The translations under genes and the position numbers were made by a program. Under the pieces are notes generated by a model that ran no database searches, was not told the DNA's origin, and saw nothing but the letters and a program-made list of their open reading frames with translations. Shown piece after piece: positions 1-6,221 of a stretch of 13,442 nucleotides of DNA. The DNA comes from Hyphomicrobiaceae bacterium. GTDB taxonomy: Bacteria; Pseudomonadota; Alphaproteobacteria; Rhizobiales; JAKIUO01. How positions within the stretch are numbered: the stretch's first letter is position 1; each line of letters opens with the position of its first letter. The stretch covers positions 1 through 13,442 of the forward strand of contig JAKIUO010000079.1 of NCBI GenBank assembly GCA_021647535.1, read 5' to 3'.

Positions 1-691
1 TGTCATTACCTGGCACCGGTATGCCCCAGTCGAATGTGGTGCGTGAGATAGAGAGGTCGCGCAAGCCTGAATTGACAAAACTCGTAACCTCATTACGTCG
101 CGCATCGGGACCGATGAAATCGTGGTGATCCTCATAATATTGTAGCAGCCTGTCGCCATAGGCTGACAGTTTGAAAAAATAGCTTTCTTCTTCCACCCAC
201 TCGACGGGAGAGCCGAGAGGTTCACGGCGCACGCCATCCTCACCAACAACGGTCTCATCCTCTTCGAAATAGGCTTCCTGGCGCACAGAATACCAGCCGC
301 CGTAACTATCCAGATAAATATCACCCCTGTCAGCCATGCGCTTCCAAAGGGCTTGAGCGGCTTTGTGATGGCGAGGTTCCGTAGTGCGTATATAATCGTC
401 ATTGGAACAATTCACCGCGGCCAGCATATTTTTGAAGACTGCCGAATTTCGATTCGCCAGCTCAATCGTTGAAATGCCCTCTTTTTGCGCTGTGCGCTGC
501 ATTTTCTGGCCATGCTCGTCAGTGCCAGAGAGGAAAAAAACCTCTTTGCCGTCGAGCCGCGCAAAACGCGCCACAACGTCAGCGGCGATCGCTGTATAGG
601 CATGGCCGATATGAGGGACGCCGTTGGGATAAAAAACGGGTGTTGTGACGAAAAAAGAATTTGCATCAGCTTCTGGTTTTGGCGCGGTCAT
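1..691 (-). CDS. metG: Methionyl-tRNA synthetase, N-terminal part (cut by window edge)
   Basis: This class I aminoacyl-tRNA synthetase charges tRNA-Met with methionine in the cytoplasm. The first 230 residues are present and the gene runs off the left edge. The start is ATG at 691-689. The Rossmann-fold signature FFVTTPVFYPNGVPHIGHAY is at about residues 13-32 and contains the HIGH motif at 27-30. The stretch SGTDEHGQKMQ near residue 60 and YGGWYSVRQEAYFEE near 130 are typical of MetRS. No zinc-knuckle cysteines are visible in the region around GGWYSVRQEA, as expected for the zinc-free bacterial subtype. The KMSKS loop and anticodon-binding domain would lie beyond the window. It is the last visible gene of the tmk-holB-metG run, 45 nt after holB. 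Only a weak Shine-Dalgarno (GGGA, about 14 nt upstream) is visible, so translation may depend on coupling. The identification is secure. Confidence 0.95.
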   Translation of the reverse strand, partial: MTAPKPEADANSFFVTTPVFYPNGVPHIGHAYTAIAADVVARFARLDGKEVFFLSGTDEHGQKMQRTAQKEGISTIELANRNSAVFKNMLAAVNCSNDDYIRTTEPRHHKAAQALWKRMADRGDIYLDSYGGWYSVRQEAYFEEDETVVGEDGVRREPLGSPVEWVEEESYFFKLSAYGDRLLQYYEDHHDFIGPDARRNEVTSFVNSGLRDLSISRTTFDWGIPVPGND

Positions 692-736
692 TTATGGCAA
701 AGTCCCGTATTATTGTTTCAAAGCGCTGGTCGACAC

Positions 737-1831
737 TTACAGTTTCAGCCCACCATAGTTAGCAGCAGTTTCTTCAATCCGGGCGAAAAGATCGAGCATA
801 AAATTGCCACGATCAAGATTAAGCAGGTCGGTTTCGCTTTTCTGGATGCTGATTGTTTCCCATAGCCTTGTCCATTGTGCAAGAGCGGGTTTATCCCCTT
901 GCCCCTTCAGGACGATTTGCCGGATGCGATTGGCCAGTTGCGAGGACAGCAAATGCACAAAGCTGTGATAGTTCTGATCATTGGCGCGCACCGCCAGACG
1001 CTCGGCGATTTCGATGCTCTTTTGCGGGTCAACACGGGGCAAAAGATCAAGTATGTGCTCAATTTCACGAAAATCGTCCAGGGTGCGCCCCGTGGCAAAG
1101 GAAAGGGCCGAACGAACGCTGCCATCAGCCAGATCAAGCAAGGTGTGCAGCTGCTCGCCTTCTGGCAGGAGGGTGCCAGAGCCAGCGGCAATATCCTTGA
1201 GCGCTGCTTCCAGTTCCCTGCGTTCCAGCCCTTCCAGACGCAGCTTGTGACAACGCGAGCGGATGGTTGCTGGCAGCTTGCCGGGCTCACTGGAAAGCAG
1301 CAGAAACAGGCAAAAAGCCGGGGGCTCCTCAAGCATTTTCAACAGGGCATTGGCGGCGTTCATATTTAGATCATCAGCGCGGTCAACAATGACGACGCGC
1401 CATTTGCCCATGCCCGCCGTATTGCCTAAAAAACGATGCAGCTCACGCACATTATCAACGGAAATCTGCGCGGCGTATTTTTTGGTTTTTTTGTTCCATG
1501 AGCGCCGAAGAACCAGCAGGTTGGGATGCGCATCAGCAGTGATCAGCTGCACATCTCGGCTTGTCGGGTCAAATATGGGGGGTGCGGCGCGGCTATCCCC
1601 AGCGCTCTGATTGGCACGAGAGAGTACCAGCTTGGCAAAACGATAAGCCAATGTCGCTTTGCCGATGCCCTCCTTGCCAAGCAGCAACCAGGCATGGTGC
1701 AGCTTGTGGCTTGCCAATGCTCTGGCAAATTGTTCCTCGGCCTCGCCATGTCCAAACAGCTGAGAGCGCTCTCTTGGATGGGGAAAGCCTTCCAAGGCGT
1801 CGGGTCCGGGTTTGTCTGGATCTCCTGCCAC
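737..1831 (-). CDS. holB: DNA polymerase III delta' subunit
   Basis: This is the AAA+ family clamp-loader subunit delta' (364 aa), which works with gamma/tau and delta to load the beta sliding clamp during replication. Visible features are a P-loop GKEGIGKAT at residues 52-60, the motif VVIVDRADDLN at 146-156 in the Walker B position followed by ANALLKMLEEPP, and the SRC sensor motif in TIRSRC near 189-194. No cysteines occur in the segment where the enterobacterial protein has its zinc-binding module. The start codon is GTG (1831-1829): an AGGGGG Shine-Dalgarno lies 8 nt upstream and overlaps the TAG stop of tmk, so the two genes are probably translationally coupled. The C-terminal helical collar region is diverged but of normal length. 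The tmk-holB-metG order supports the call. Confidence 0.93.
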   Translation of the reverse strand: MAGDPDKPGPDALEGFPHPRERSQLFGHGEAEEQFARALASHKLHHAWLLLGKEGIGKATLAYRFAKLVLSRANQSAGDSRAAPPIFDPTSRDVQLITADAHPNLLVLRRSWNKKTKKYAAQISVDNVRELHRFLGNTAGMGKWRVVIVDRADDLNMNAANALLKMLEEPPAFCLFLLLSSEPGKLPATIRSRCHKLRLEGLERRELEAALKDIAAGSGTLLPEGEQLHTLLDLADGSVRSALSFATGRTLDDFREIEHILDLLPRVDPQKSIEIAERLAVRANDQNYHSFVHLLSSQLANRIRQIVLKGQGDKPALAQWTRLWETISIQKSETDLLNLDRGNFMLDLFARIEETAANYGGLKL

Positions 1832-1843
1832 CAGTTTTACCCC

Positions 1844-2506
1844 CTATTTTTTTGAAGCCACTTTTGGAGCAAGGGCGTAGCGTGCCACTATTGTGGTCCA
1901 TATATGATTGGCCAGCTCGTCTGGTGGCTGTTCCCCGTTGAATATCATGCAGCGTTCCGGGTCATTTTTAGCGATCTCCAAAAAAGCTTCTCGCAAACGT
2001 TCATGGAATTTCATGTCCATTGACTCAAACCGGTCAGCCGTGCCCCCTGTTGTTTGCTGCAAGCGTATTCGAGCACGGTTCATGCCGACTGCAGGAGGCA
2101 AATCAATAAGAATGGTAAAGTCTGGCCTTGTGTTCCCAACAACCGTGTGTTCCAGCCCCTTGATGACAGCAGGAGGCAAGTTCCCGCCCGCCCCCTGATA
2201 AGCCATTGTGCTATCCATAAAACGGTCGCAAATCACCCAGTTCTCTTTTTTAAGAGCAGGCCTTATGACGGTTTCGAGATGATCGTCGCGGGCAATGGAA
2301 AACAACAAGGCCTCAGCGAACGGACCAAATTTCGCCAGTTTTCCTTCCAGCAAAAGCTTGCGGATGGCTTCAGCCTTGGGCGAGCCGCCGGGCTCTCTGG
2401 TCATCATGACTTTTTTGCCCAACCGCTGCAGACTATTGGCCAACAGGCGCACTTGGGTGGATTTACCGGCACCCTCGCCGCCTTCAAATGTTATGAATTT
2501 ACCCAT
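1844..2506 (-). CDS. tmk: Thymidylate kinase (dTMP kinase)
   Basis: This 220-residue enzyme phosphorylates dTMP to dTDP with ATP in the cytoplasmic dTTP pathway. Motifs are the P-loop GGEGAGKST (residues 9-17), TREPGG (36-41, nucleoside/phosphate binding), DRFMDSTMAYQG (94-105, the DRF/DRY and Tyr-Gln thymine contacts) and a LID segment RIRLQQTTGGTADRFE around 145-160. The length matches the bacterial family. ATG at 2506-2504 follows an AAGGGG Shine-Dalgarno 5-6 nt upstream. Its stop overlaps the ribosome binding site of holB. It lies 84 nt downstream of the D,D-carboxypeptidase gene and is probably cotranscribed with it. The identification is secure. Confidence 0.96.
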   Translation of the reverse strand: MGKFITFEGGEGAGKSTQVRLLANSLQRLGKKVMMTREPGGSPKAEAIRKLLLEGKLAKFGPFAEALLFSIARDDHLETVIRPALKKENWVICDRFMDSTMAYQGAGGNLPPAVIKGLEHTVVGNTRPDFTILIDLPPAVGMNRARIRLQQTTGGTADRFESMDMKFHERLREAFLEIAKNDPERCMIFNGEQPPDELANHIWTTIVARYALAPKVASKK

Positions 2507-2590
2507 ACTGCCCCTTTTTCACGTCTCTTCTTGTCTGGCGTGGCACTCTATATGTTGTCTGCACGTTCCTTGTTTTGTAACGCCCAGCAC

Positions 2591-3775
2591 TTAAAAAAGC
2601 CAGCCAAAGGCCTGAAACAGCAAAGTATCAACACCGCGCCAGATGAGACCGGCCCGAGAGATATCTTCGGCTGCATACAGGGGCACCTTGTTGATCACGG
2701 AACCTTTTCCCCTGACTTCCAGAAACGCGATTTGCTGACCGATTGTAACGGGGGCGATCAGTGGCCCTTTATAGATGATCCGGGCCGGTACTTTTTTGGA
2801 GGCCATGAAGCGGGGCAGCAAGGCACGCACACCGCTTTGACTATCACCGACCAGAGAAACATAGCTGCTCGATCCGCCAACTACGCGCGCATAGCCAACC
2901 ACCTCGTTGGGCTTGAAAAGATCATATTTTTTAAAACCACGAAATCCCCAGTTCAGCAGTTTTTTAGTGCCATTACGCCGCGCCCTTTTGGTTTTAAAGC
3001 CATTGACCACCGCCACCAGGCGTCGCCCTTTTTTGAGAACTGAAACCGCCAAACCGTAGCCTGATTCTTTGGTTGCACCGGTTTTCAGGCCATCAGCCCC
3101 ATATTTGAACACCAGAGGGTTGCGATTGTGGAACCGGTATCTGCGATATTTGAACTTTTTTTGTGAGAAATAGTGGTAATATTCTGGATATTGCTGGATC
3201 AGGTAGAGGGAGAGGCGCGCCAGCTCGCGTGCACTCATCAATTGTTTGGGATGTGGCAAGCCAGTCGCATTGCCAAATGTCGATTTTTTGAGGCCGATAC
3301 GTCGCGCCTCTTTGGTCATCAAAGCGGCAAAGGCATCTTCACTGCCTGCCAGCCCTTCAGCCGTGACGATACTGGCATCATTGCCCGACTGCACAGCAAT
3401 ACCCTGCACCAGATCAGAAACCAGCACGTCCTTACCAAGAGGTGTGAAAATAGCTGCCGTTCCCGATGGTCCGCCGCCGGTTCTCCAGGCATGTACCGAA
3501 ACACGGAATTTGTCGTCGAGCTTGACTTTCCCCGATTTCAAAGCCTTGAGCAAAAGAGCAATGGTCATGAGTTTGCTCATGCTGGCAGGTGCCATAAGTT
3601 TATCTGCATTTTTGGCAAATAAAACTGAGCCGGTTTCCGCATCTATCAAAATGGCGAATTTGGCCTTGGTGGTGAACAAAGGTTTTGCATAAGACTGTGA
3701 GTTACCCGCAAAGACAAGGGAGGCCAGCAGGCTTATGGCGAGGCAAAAAACAGAAGCGGTTTTTTTGATATTCAT
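2591..3775 (-). CDS. D-alanyl-D-alanine carboxypeptidase (PBP5/DacA family)
   Basis: This is a serine peptidase S11 enzyme that trims the terminal D-Ala from peptidoglycan pentapeptides in the periplasm. With the start at 3775 it has 394 residues. The active-site motifs are SMSK at 65-68 (nucleophile Ser65, Lys68), SGN at 130-132 and KTG at 231-233. A Sec signal peptide starts MNIKKTASVF, has a hydrophobic core, and is likely cut after VFA or SYA. A PBP5-type C-terminal beta domain follows. The last 19 residues, GLIWRGVDTLLFQAFGWLF, look like the amphipathic membrane-anchoring helix of the family. An ATG nine codons upstream (3802) would extend the N-terminus but has no ribosome binding site and would spoil the signal peptide, so 3775 is preferred. 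Family-level confidence is high. Which paralogue (dacA, dacC or dacF) cannot be told. Confidence 0.93.
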   Translation of the reverse strand: MNIKKTASVFCLAISLLASLVFAGNSQSYAKPLFTTKAKFAILIDAETGSVLFAKNADKLMAPASMSKLMTIALLLKALKSGKVKLDDKFRVSVHAWRTGGGPSGTAAIFTPLGKDVLVSDLVQGIAVQSGNDASIVTAEGLAGSEDAFAALMTKEARRIGLKKSTFGNATGLPHPKQLMSARELARLSLYLIQQYPEYYHYFSQKKFKYRRYRFHNRNPLVFKYGADGLKTGATKESGYGLAVSVLKKGRRLVAVVNGFKTKRARRNGTKKLLNWGFRGFKKYDLFKPNEVVGYARVVGGSSSYVSLVGDSQSGVRALLPRFMASKKVPARIIYKGPLIAPVTIGQQIAFLEVRGKGSVINKVPLYAAEDISRAGLIWRGVDTLLFQAFGWLF

Positions 3776-3815
3776 AAGTGCAGGTTTCCAGAGCCATTGC
3801 ATGTTAAAACTATTT

Positions 3816-3846
3816 TACATATTGGCAAGCATGGAACCAAGGTCAA
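3816..3846 (-). promoter_or_regulatory. Possible sigma70-type promoter for the carboxypeptidase-tmk-holB-metG run
   Basis: On the minus strand TTGACC (3846-3841) is followed after 19 nt by TATGTA and then AAAAT (ending about 3812). This lies 41 nt upstream of the chosen start of the carboxypeptidase. The -35 box is good but the spacing is loose, so this is a tentative call. Confidence 0.3.
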
Positions 3847-3919
3847 CACTCGTCACAGATATCCTTTGAAAACAGTTGTGGACTATTCCTTAGCGCCATA
3901 ATCCTAAATGTGACAGACT

Positions 3920-4705
3920 CTAAAAGTCTTCACCCCCAAGCGAAAAGCTGCTGGACCCACCATAAAGGCTGGAGGGTGAAGTGTCACGCGATGCTTGTCT
4001 GGCGCGACCAGAGGTATAACTGGCCCGTCCCCTTTTATATCTTGAGAGGCCGGATTTTTGCGGAACAGCAGGGCTTGCCTGAGCGCTACTGGCAAGTCGT
4101 TGGGCGCTAAAATTTCTGGCATATATCTGTTTTTCATAACGGTCATCCCCATTCATGGGTGCCCTGCTGATATATCGAACACGCACTTTTGCCGTGCCGT
4201 TTTTCTTGAAACCAAGGATCGTTGCCGCTTTTCGAGAGAGGTCAATCAGGCGGTTGTGGCGATAGGGACCACGATCATTGACGCGCACGACAATCTTGCG
4301 CCTGTTGGCAAGGTTGGTGACCTCAACCAGGGTTGGCAATGGCAGGGTTGGGTGAGCCGCTGTGAGGGCATCCATGTCAAACACTTCGCCATTTGCTGTT
4401 TTGCGCCCATGAAACAAATCCCCATACCAGGAGGCCGTTCCCACACGGTCATAATTTTTGTTTTCGCGAGGGCGGTACCATTTGTTGGCGATTTGATAGG
4501 GCTTGCCAATTTTGTAATGGCCACCGCCTTTAGGCACCCTGCTGCCATAATTGACAACTTTTTTGCTGAGATTGAGGGCTTTTGGTGAAGAGCTGTTTGG
4601 AGTGCCGCAGGCACCCAGCATCAAACTGGCTGTCATGACAATCATCAAAGAGAATACGGGCAAGCGGTCTAACCCGGTGTTTTTCAAAATAGAGGATATT
4701 GTCAT
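3920..4705 (-). CDS. rlpA: RlpA-like septal lipoprotein (double-psi beta-barrel), without SPOR domain
   Basis: This is an outer-membrane or septal lipoprotein of the RlpA family. Some members are lytic transglycosylases that act on peptide-free glycan strands during division. With the start at 4705 it has 261 residues. Signal peptide II ends in the lipobox LGAC, with Cys33 as the lipidated residue. The DPBB core is at about 89-178, with TASWYGDLFHGRKTANGE, LTAAHPTLPLPT (His118) and VRVNDRGPY (Asp144). The His and Asp sit where the catalytic pair lies in transglycosylase-active RlpA. The C-terminal 80 residues are a low-complexity Ser/Arg/Gly-rich tail and show no SPOR domain, unlike the E. 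coli protein. ATG 4705 has an AAAGG Shine-Dalgarno about 7 nt upstream. An in-frame ATG at 4756 would put a long extension before the signal peptide. It is 144 nt upstream of the carboxypeptidase gene, which fits the wall-remodelling context. Confidence 0.92.
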   Translation of the reverse strand: MTISSILKNTGLDRLPVFSLMIVMTASLMLGACGTPNSSSPKALNLSKKVVNYGSRVPKGGGHYKIGKPYQIANKWYRPRENKNYDRVGTASWYGDLFHGRKTANGEVFDMDALTAAHPTLPLPTLVEVTNLANRRKIVVRVNDRGPYRHNRLIDLSRKAATILGFKKNGTAKVRVRYISRAPMNGDDRYEKQIYARNFSAQRLASSAQASPAVPQKSGLSRYKRGRASYTSGRARQASRDTSPSSLYGGSSSFSLGGEDF

Positions 4706-4780
4706 CAACCGACCTTTAGTAAAGTGGATATTGGCAATGCCAACCTGTGTGGGCACAATCTACAGCCTTCACTGTGCACC

Positions 4781-4796
4781 TTAATAATCCGCTAAC
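4781..4796. promoter_or_regulatory. CtrA-box-like sequence upstream of rlpA
   Basis: The plus strand reads TTAA, then 7 nt, then CTAAC. The alphaproteobacterial CtrA consensus is TTAA-N7-TTAAC, so there is one mismatch. It lies 76-91 nt upstream of the rlpA start, a plausible promoter position. A single match of this length can arise by chance. Confidence 0.25.
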
Positions 4797-4926
4797 ATGC
4801 CTGTTCTTCTTTGCTATTAGCTGGGGGAAAGGTGGAGAAAATATGCTGACAATATGAACTGGCCGCCGCATTTGTGAAAAAAAGGACGAATTATCATTTT
4901 ATCGCACCCAATAGCCAAACTGGTCA

Positions 4927-4953
4927 TTGATTCTTCATGCAAATCACTATACT
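4927..4953 (+). promoter_or_regulatory. Possible promoter of the tRNA-Ser gene
   Basis: TTGATT (4927-4932) and TATACT (4948-4953) are good hexamers, but the spacer is only 15 nt. Transcription would start around 4960, giving a leader of about 60 nt before the mature tRNA 5' end. The remaining 4706-4926 stretch holds the rlpA upstream region, and I see no gene in it. Confidence 0.3.
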
Positions 4954-5019
4954 CATCGCCAAACACAAAGACAGACAAGTCTTTCAAAGCGGCTTTTTAC
5001 TGCTTTAATGTGTTTTCAT

Positions 5020-5109
5020 GGAGAGGTGGCCGAGCGGTTGAAGGCACCGGTCTTGAAAACCGGCAAGTGTGCAAGCATTTCGTGGGTTCGAATCCCACCC
5101 TCTCCGCCA
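5020..5109 (+). tRNA. tRNA-Ser (anticodon TGA)
   Basis: The acceptor stem GGAGAGG (5020-5026) pairs perfectly with CCTCTCC (5099-5105), followed by discriminator G5106 and an encoded CCA (5107-5109). The anticodon stem CCGGT/ACCGG (5047-5051/5059-5063) closes a 7-nt loop CTTGAAA with anticodon TGA at 5054-5056, which reads UCN codons. The D-arm has GCCGAGCGGTTGAAGGC. A long class II variable arm lies between the anticodon and T arms. The T-arm GTGGGTTCGAATCCCAC spans 5082-5098. All elements are intact, so this is a functional gene. It is the last core-type element before the accessory block. Confidence 0.98.
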
Positions 5110-5142
5110 ATACCACCCATAAAACAATTATGTATCAGCATA

Positions 5143-5205
5143 TTAGGTGGTTGGTAAAATTAGCAACCTAGCAATCAACCTAGCGCAATCGATTGACTTA
5201 GGTGG
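5143..5205. promoter_or_regulatory. Operator-like cluster of four 8-bp motifs upstream of the toxin-antitoxin pair
   Basis: Four related octamers are present. Two forward copies of TTAGGTGG lie at 5143-5150 and 5198-5205. They flank two inverted copies, CAACCTAG at 5164-5171 and 5176-5183, the latter two being part of a 9-bp direct repeat CAACCTAGC with a 12-bp period. The layout is forward-reverse-reverse-forward, with gaps of 13, 4 and 14 nt. It sits 79-141 nt upstream of the antitoxin start. Autoregulation is typical of toxin-antitoxin operons, so an operator is a reasonable inference. No convincing sigma70 promoter could be placed. Confidence 0.4.
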
Positions 5206-5283
5206 CTTTTGCTGGATTGGAATGGACAAAAAATGTGATAAGCTAGCCAAATTGAACGAATTGAATTTGAAAGCTGAACCCAC

Positions 5284-5508
5284 ATGAAACTTGAGCGCAT
5301 CACCGTTGATCCCAAAATCTGCACCGGCAAGCCCTGCATTCGCGGCATGCGCTTTCCTGTTGCCCGCCTGCTTGGACTGCTCGCAGCTGGGGAAACGCGC
5401 GAAACTATCCTTGAAGCCTATCCCTATCTAGAATCGGAAGATATTGACCACGCCTTGCGGTATGCCGCCCTGCTTGCTGAAGATGAAACCCTTGAGCTTG
5501 CCAGTTAA
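5284..5508 (+). CDS. DUF433 family antitoxin
   Basis: This 74-residue protein is a clear DUF433 member (VapB45-like): MKLERITVDPKICTGKPCIRG near the N-terminus is the family hallmark, followed by a helical segment with FPVARLLGLLAAGETRETIL and AYPYLESEDIDHALRYAA. DUF433 proteins are small helix-turn-helix-like antitoxins that neutralise a partner DUF5615 PIN-like toxin and probably bind the operon's own promoter region. The stop codon (5506-5508) is 12 nt before the apparent native start of the toxin. Only a poor ribosome binding site precedes the ATG. Family and context agree, and the function is inferred from family knowledge. Confidence 0.88.
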   Translation: MKLERITVDPKICTGKPCIRGMRFPVARLLGLLAAGETRETILEAYPYLESEDIDHALRYAALLAEDETLELAS

Positions 5509-5529
5509 AGGGAGAACTGCACGCGCTTC

Positions 5530-5886
5530 TTGATCGACATGCCCCTATCCCCCTCTTTGGCTGAATGGCTGGTTGAGCAAGGGCATGATGCCGTTCATGC
5601 AACGAATATCGGCATGGCACTGGTGCCCGATACCGAAATTATCCAAAAAGCAAAAGAAGAAAACTGCACGGTCATCACTGCCGATCTCGACTATCCAAGG
5701 CTTTTGGCACTATCGGAAGCATCGGAACCCAGTCTGATCCTGTTTCGTGGCGGTGAATGGAGCGAACGCGCCGTAATTGAGCGCATGGAACAAATATTGG
5801 CCATCACGTCTGACAAAGACATGCAAAGCACCATCCTGACGGTCAGCCCCCAGCAAATCCGCCGCCGCAAGCTACCTATCAGGTAG
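5530..5886 (+). CDS. DUF5615 / PIN-like toxin (VapC45-type ribonuclease), apparent start-codon decay
   Basis: The protein matches the DUF5615 (Mut7-C-like PIN) family that pairs with DUF433 and is thought to cleave RNA. From the TTG start it has 118 residues, with acidic residues at Asp3, Asp34, Asp52 and Asp54 (context LIDMPLS, PDTEI, VITADLDYPRL), as expected for a metal-dependent nuclease. Relatives usually begin MRFLIDMPLS. Here the in-frame codons from 5521 are ACG CGC TTC TTG ATC GAC ATG, so the codon where Met is expected is ACG. A GGGAG Shine-Dalgarno at about 5510-5514 is correctly spaced for 5521 but far (about 15 nt) from TTG 5530. The start given here is the first conventional one that keeps the first Asp. 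Initiation at ACG 5521 (121 aa) is possible. Otherwise the body is full length and uninterrupted. Confidence 0.82.
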   Translation: MIDMPLSPSLAEWLVEQGHDAVHATNIGMALVPDTEIIQKAKEENCTVITADLDYPRLLALSEASEPSLILFRGGEWSERAVIERMEQILAITSDKDMQSTILTVSPQQIRRRKLPIR

Positions 5887-6135
5887 ATAAATGGCGAACC
5901 GCAACCAACTGTAAGAGACGCGGCAAAAGCCGCCGTTCTCCCCCCCCAGACATCAACCATCAACGTATGCCCAAAGTTCAGATCATGCAACCGCCGTAAA
6001 CCCGGCCAATCCCGCTCGCCTCATAAATTGATCCGTAGGCGGGTGAATAATTGGGGCTAAAACCCCAACGGTACCGCCGCACCGCTTACAAACTATTCAC
6101 CCTGCTGACAGCAGCTATCTCCCAGCCCACCACGC
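5887..6135. other. Noncoding stretch between toxin gene and terminator
   Basis: I see no gene here. It holds a small hairpin GCGGC-AAAA-GCCGC (5920-5933) just after the toxin stop, without a good T-run, followed by a run of eight C at 5941-5948. The set of inverted repeats at 6041-6114 is listed separately. It could be the eroded end of an inserted segment. Confidence 0.5.
6041..6114. repeat. Nested inverted repeats (possible structured RNA or eroded element end)
   Basis: GGGTGAATA (6041-6049) is complementary to TATTCACCC (6094-6102), giving a 9-bp outer stem. Inside it TTGGGG (6051-6056) pairs with CCCCAA (6063-6068), and a perfect 8-bp palindrome CGGTACCG lies at 6069-6076. Just outside, CTGCT-GAC-AGCAG (6102-6114) forms another small hairpin. 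Four inverted repeats in 74 bp is more structure than random sequence would give. No known RNA family is recognised. Confidence 0.4.
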
Positions 6136-6169
6136 AAAAAACCGGCGGCTCCCTAATGGGAACCACCGG
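6136..6169 (-). terminator. Rho-independent terminator for the membrane protein gene
   Basis: Read on the minus strand, CCGGTGGTTCCC (6169-6158), loop ATTA and GGGAGCCGCCGG (6153-6142) form a 12-bp stem with two G-T wobbles, followed directly by TTTTTT (6141-6136). On the plus strand the wobbles become C-A mismatches, so the element is directional. It lies 53 nt past the stop codon of the gene at 6222-7505. Confidence 0.82.
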
Positions 6170-6221
6170 CTCTTTGTCAACATTGATTAGTACAATGTCA
6201 GCCTATTTGAGCAAGCTCGGG

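Noticed and set aside
2054..3043. Plus-strand open frame of 329 codons across tmk and the carboxypeptidase gene
   Set aside because: It is antisense to two securely identified genes, the protein resembles nothing, and it has no ribosome binding site.
5090..5109. tRNA-Ser 3' end as an attL with a matching attR inside the window
   Set aside because: I found no second copy of the 3' end to the right of the tRNA and no integrase gene, so integration is not demonstrated.
5164..5184. Two 9-bp direct repeats considered as a CRISPR-like or attachment-site repeat
   Set aside because: There are only two copies, with a 3-nt gap and no spacers, and no match to the tRNA 3' end. An operator array fits better.
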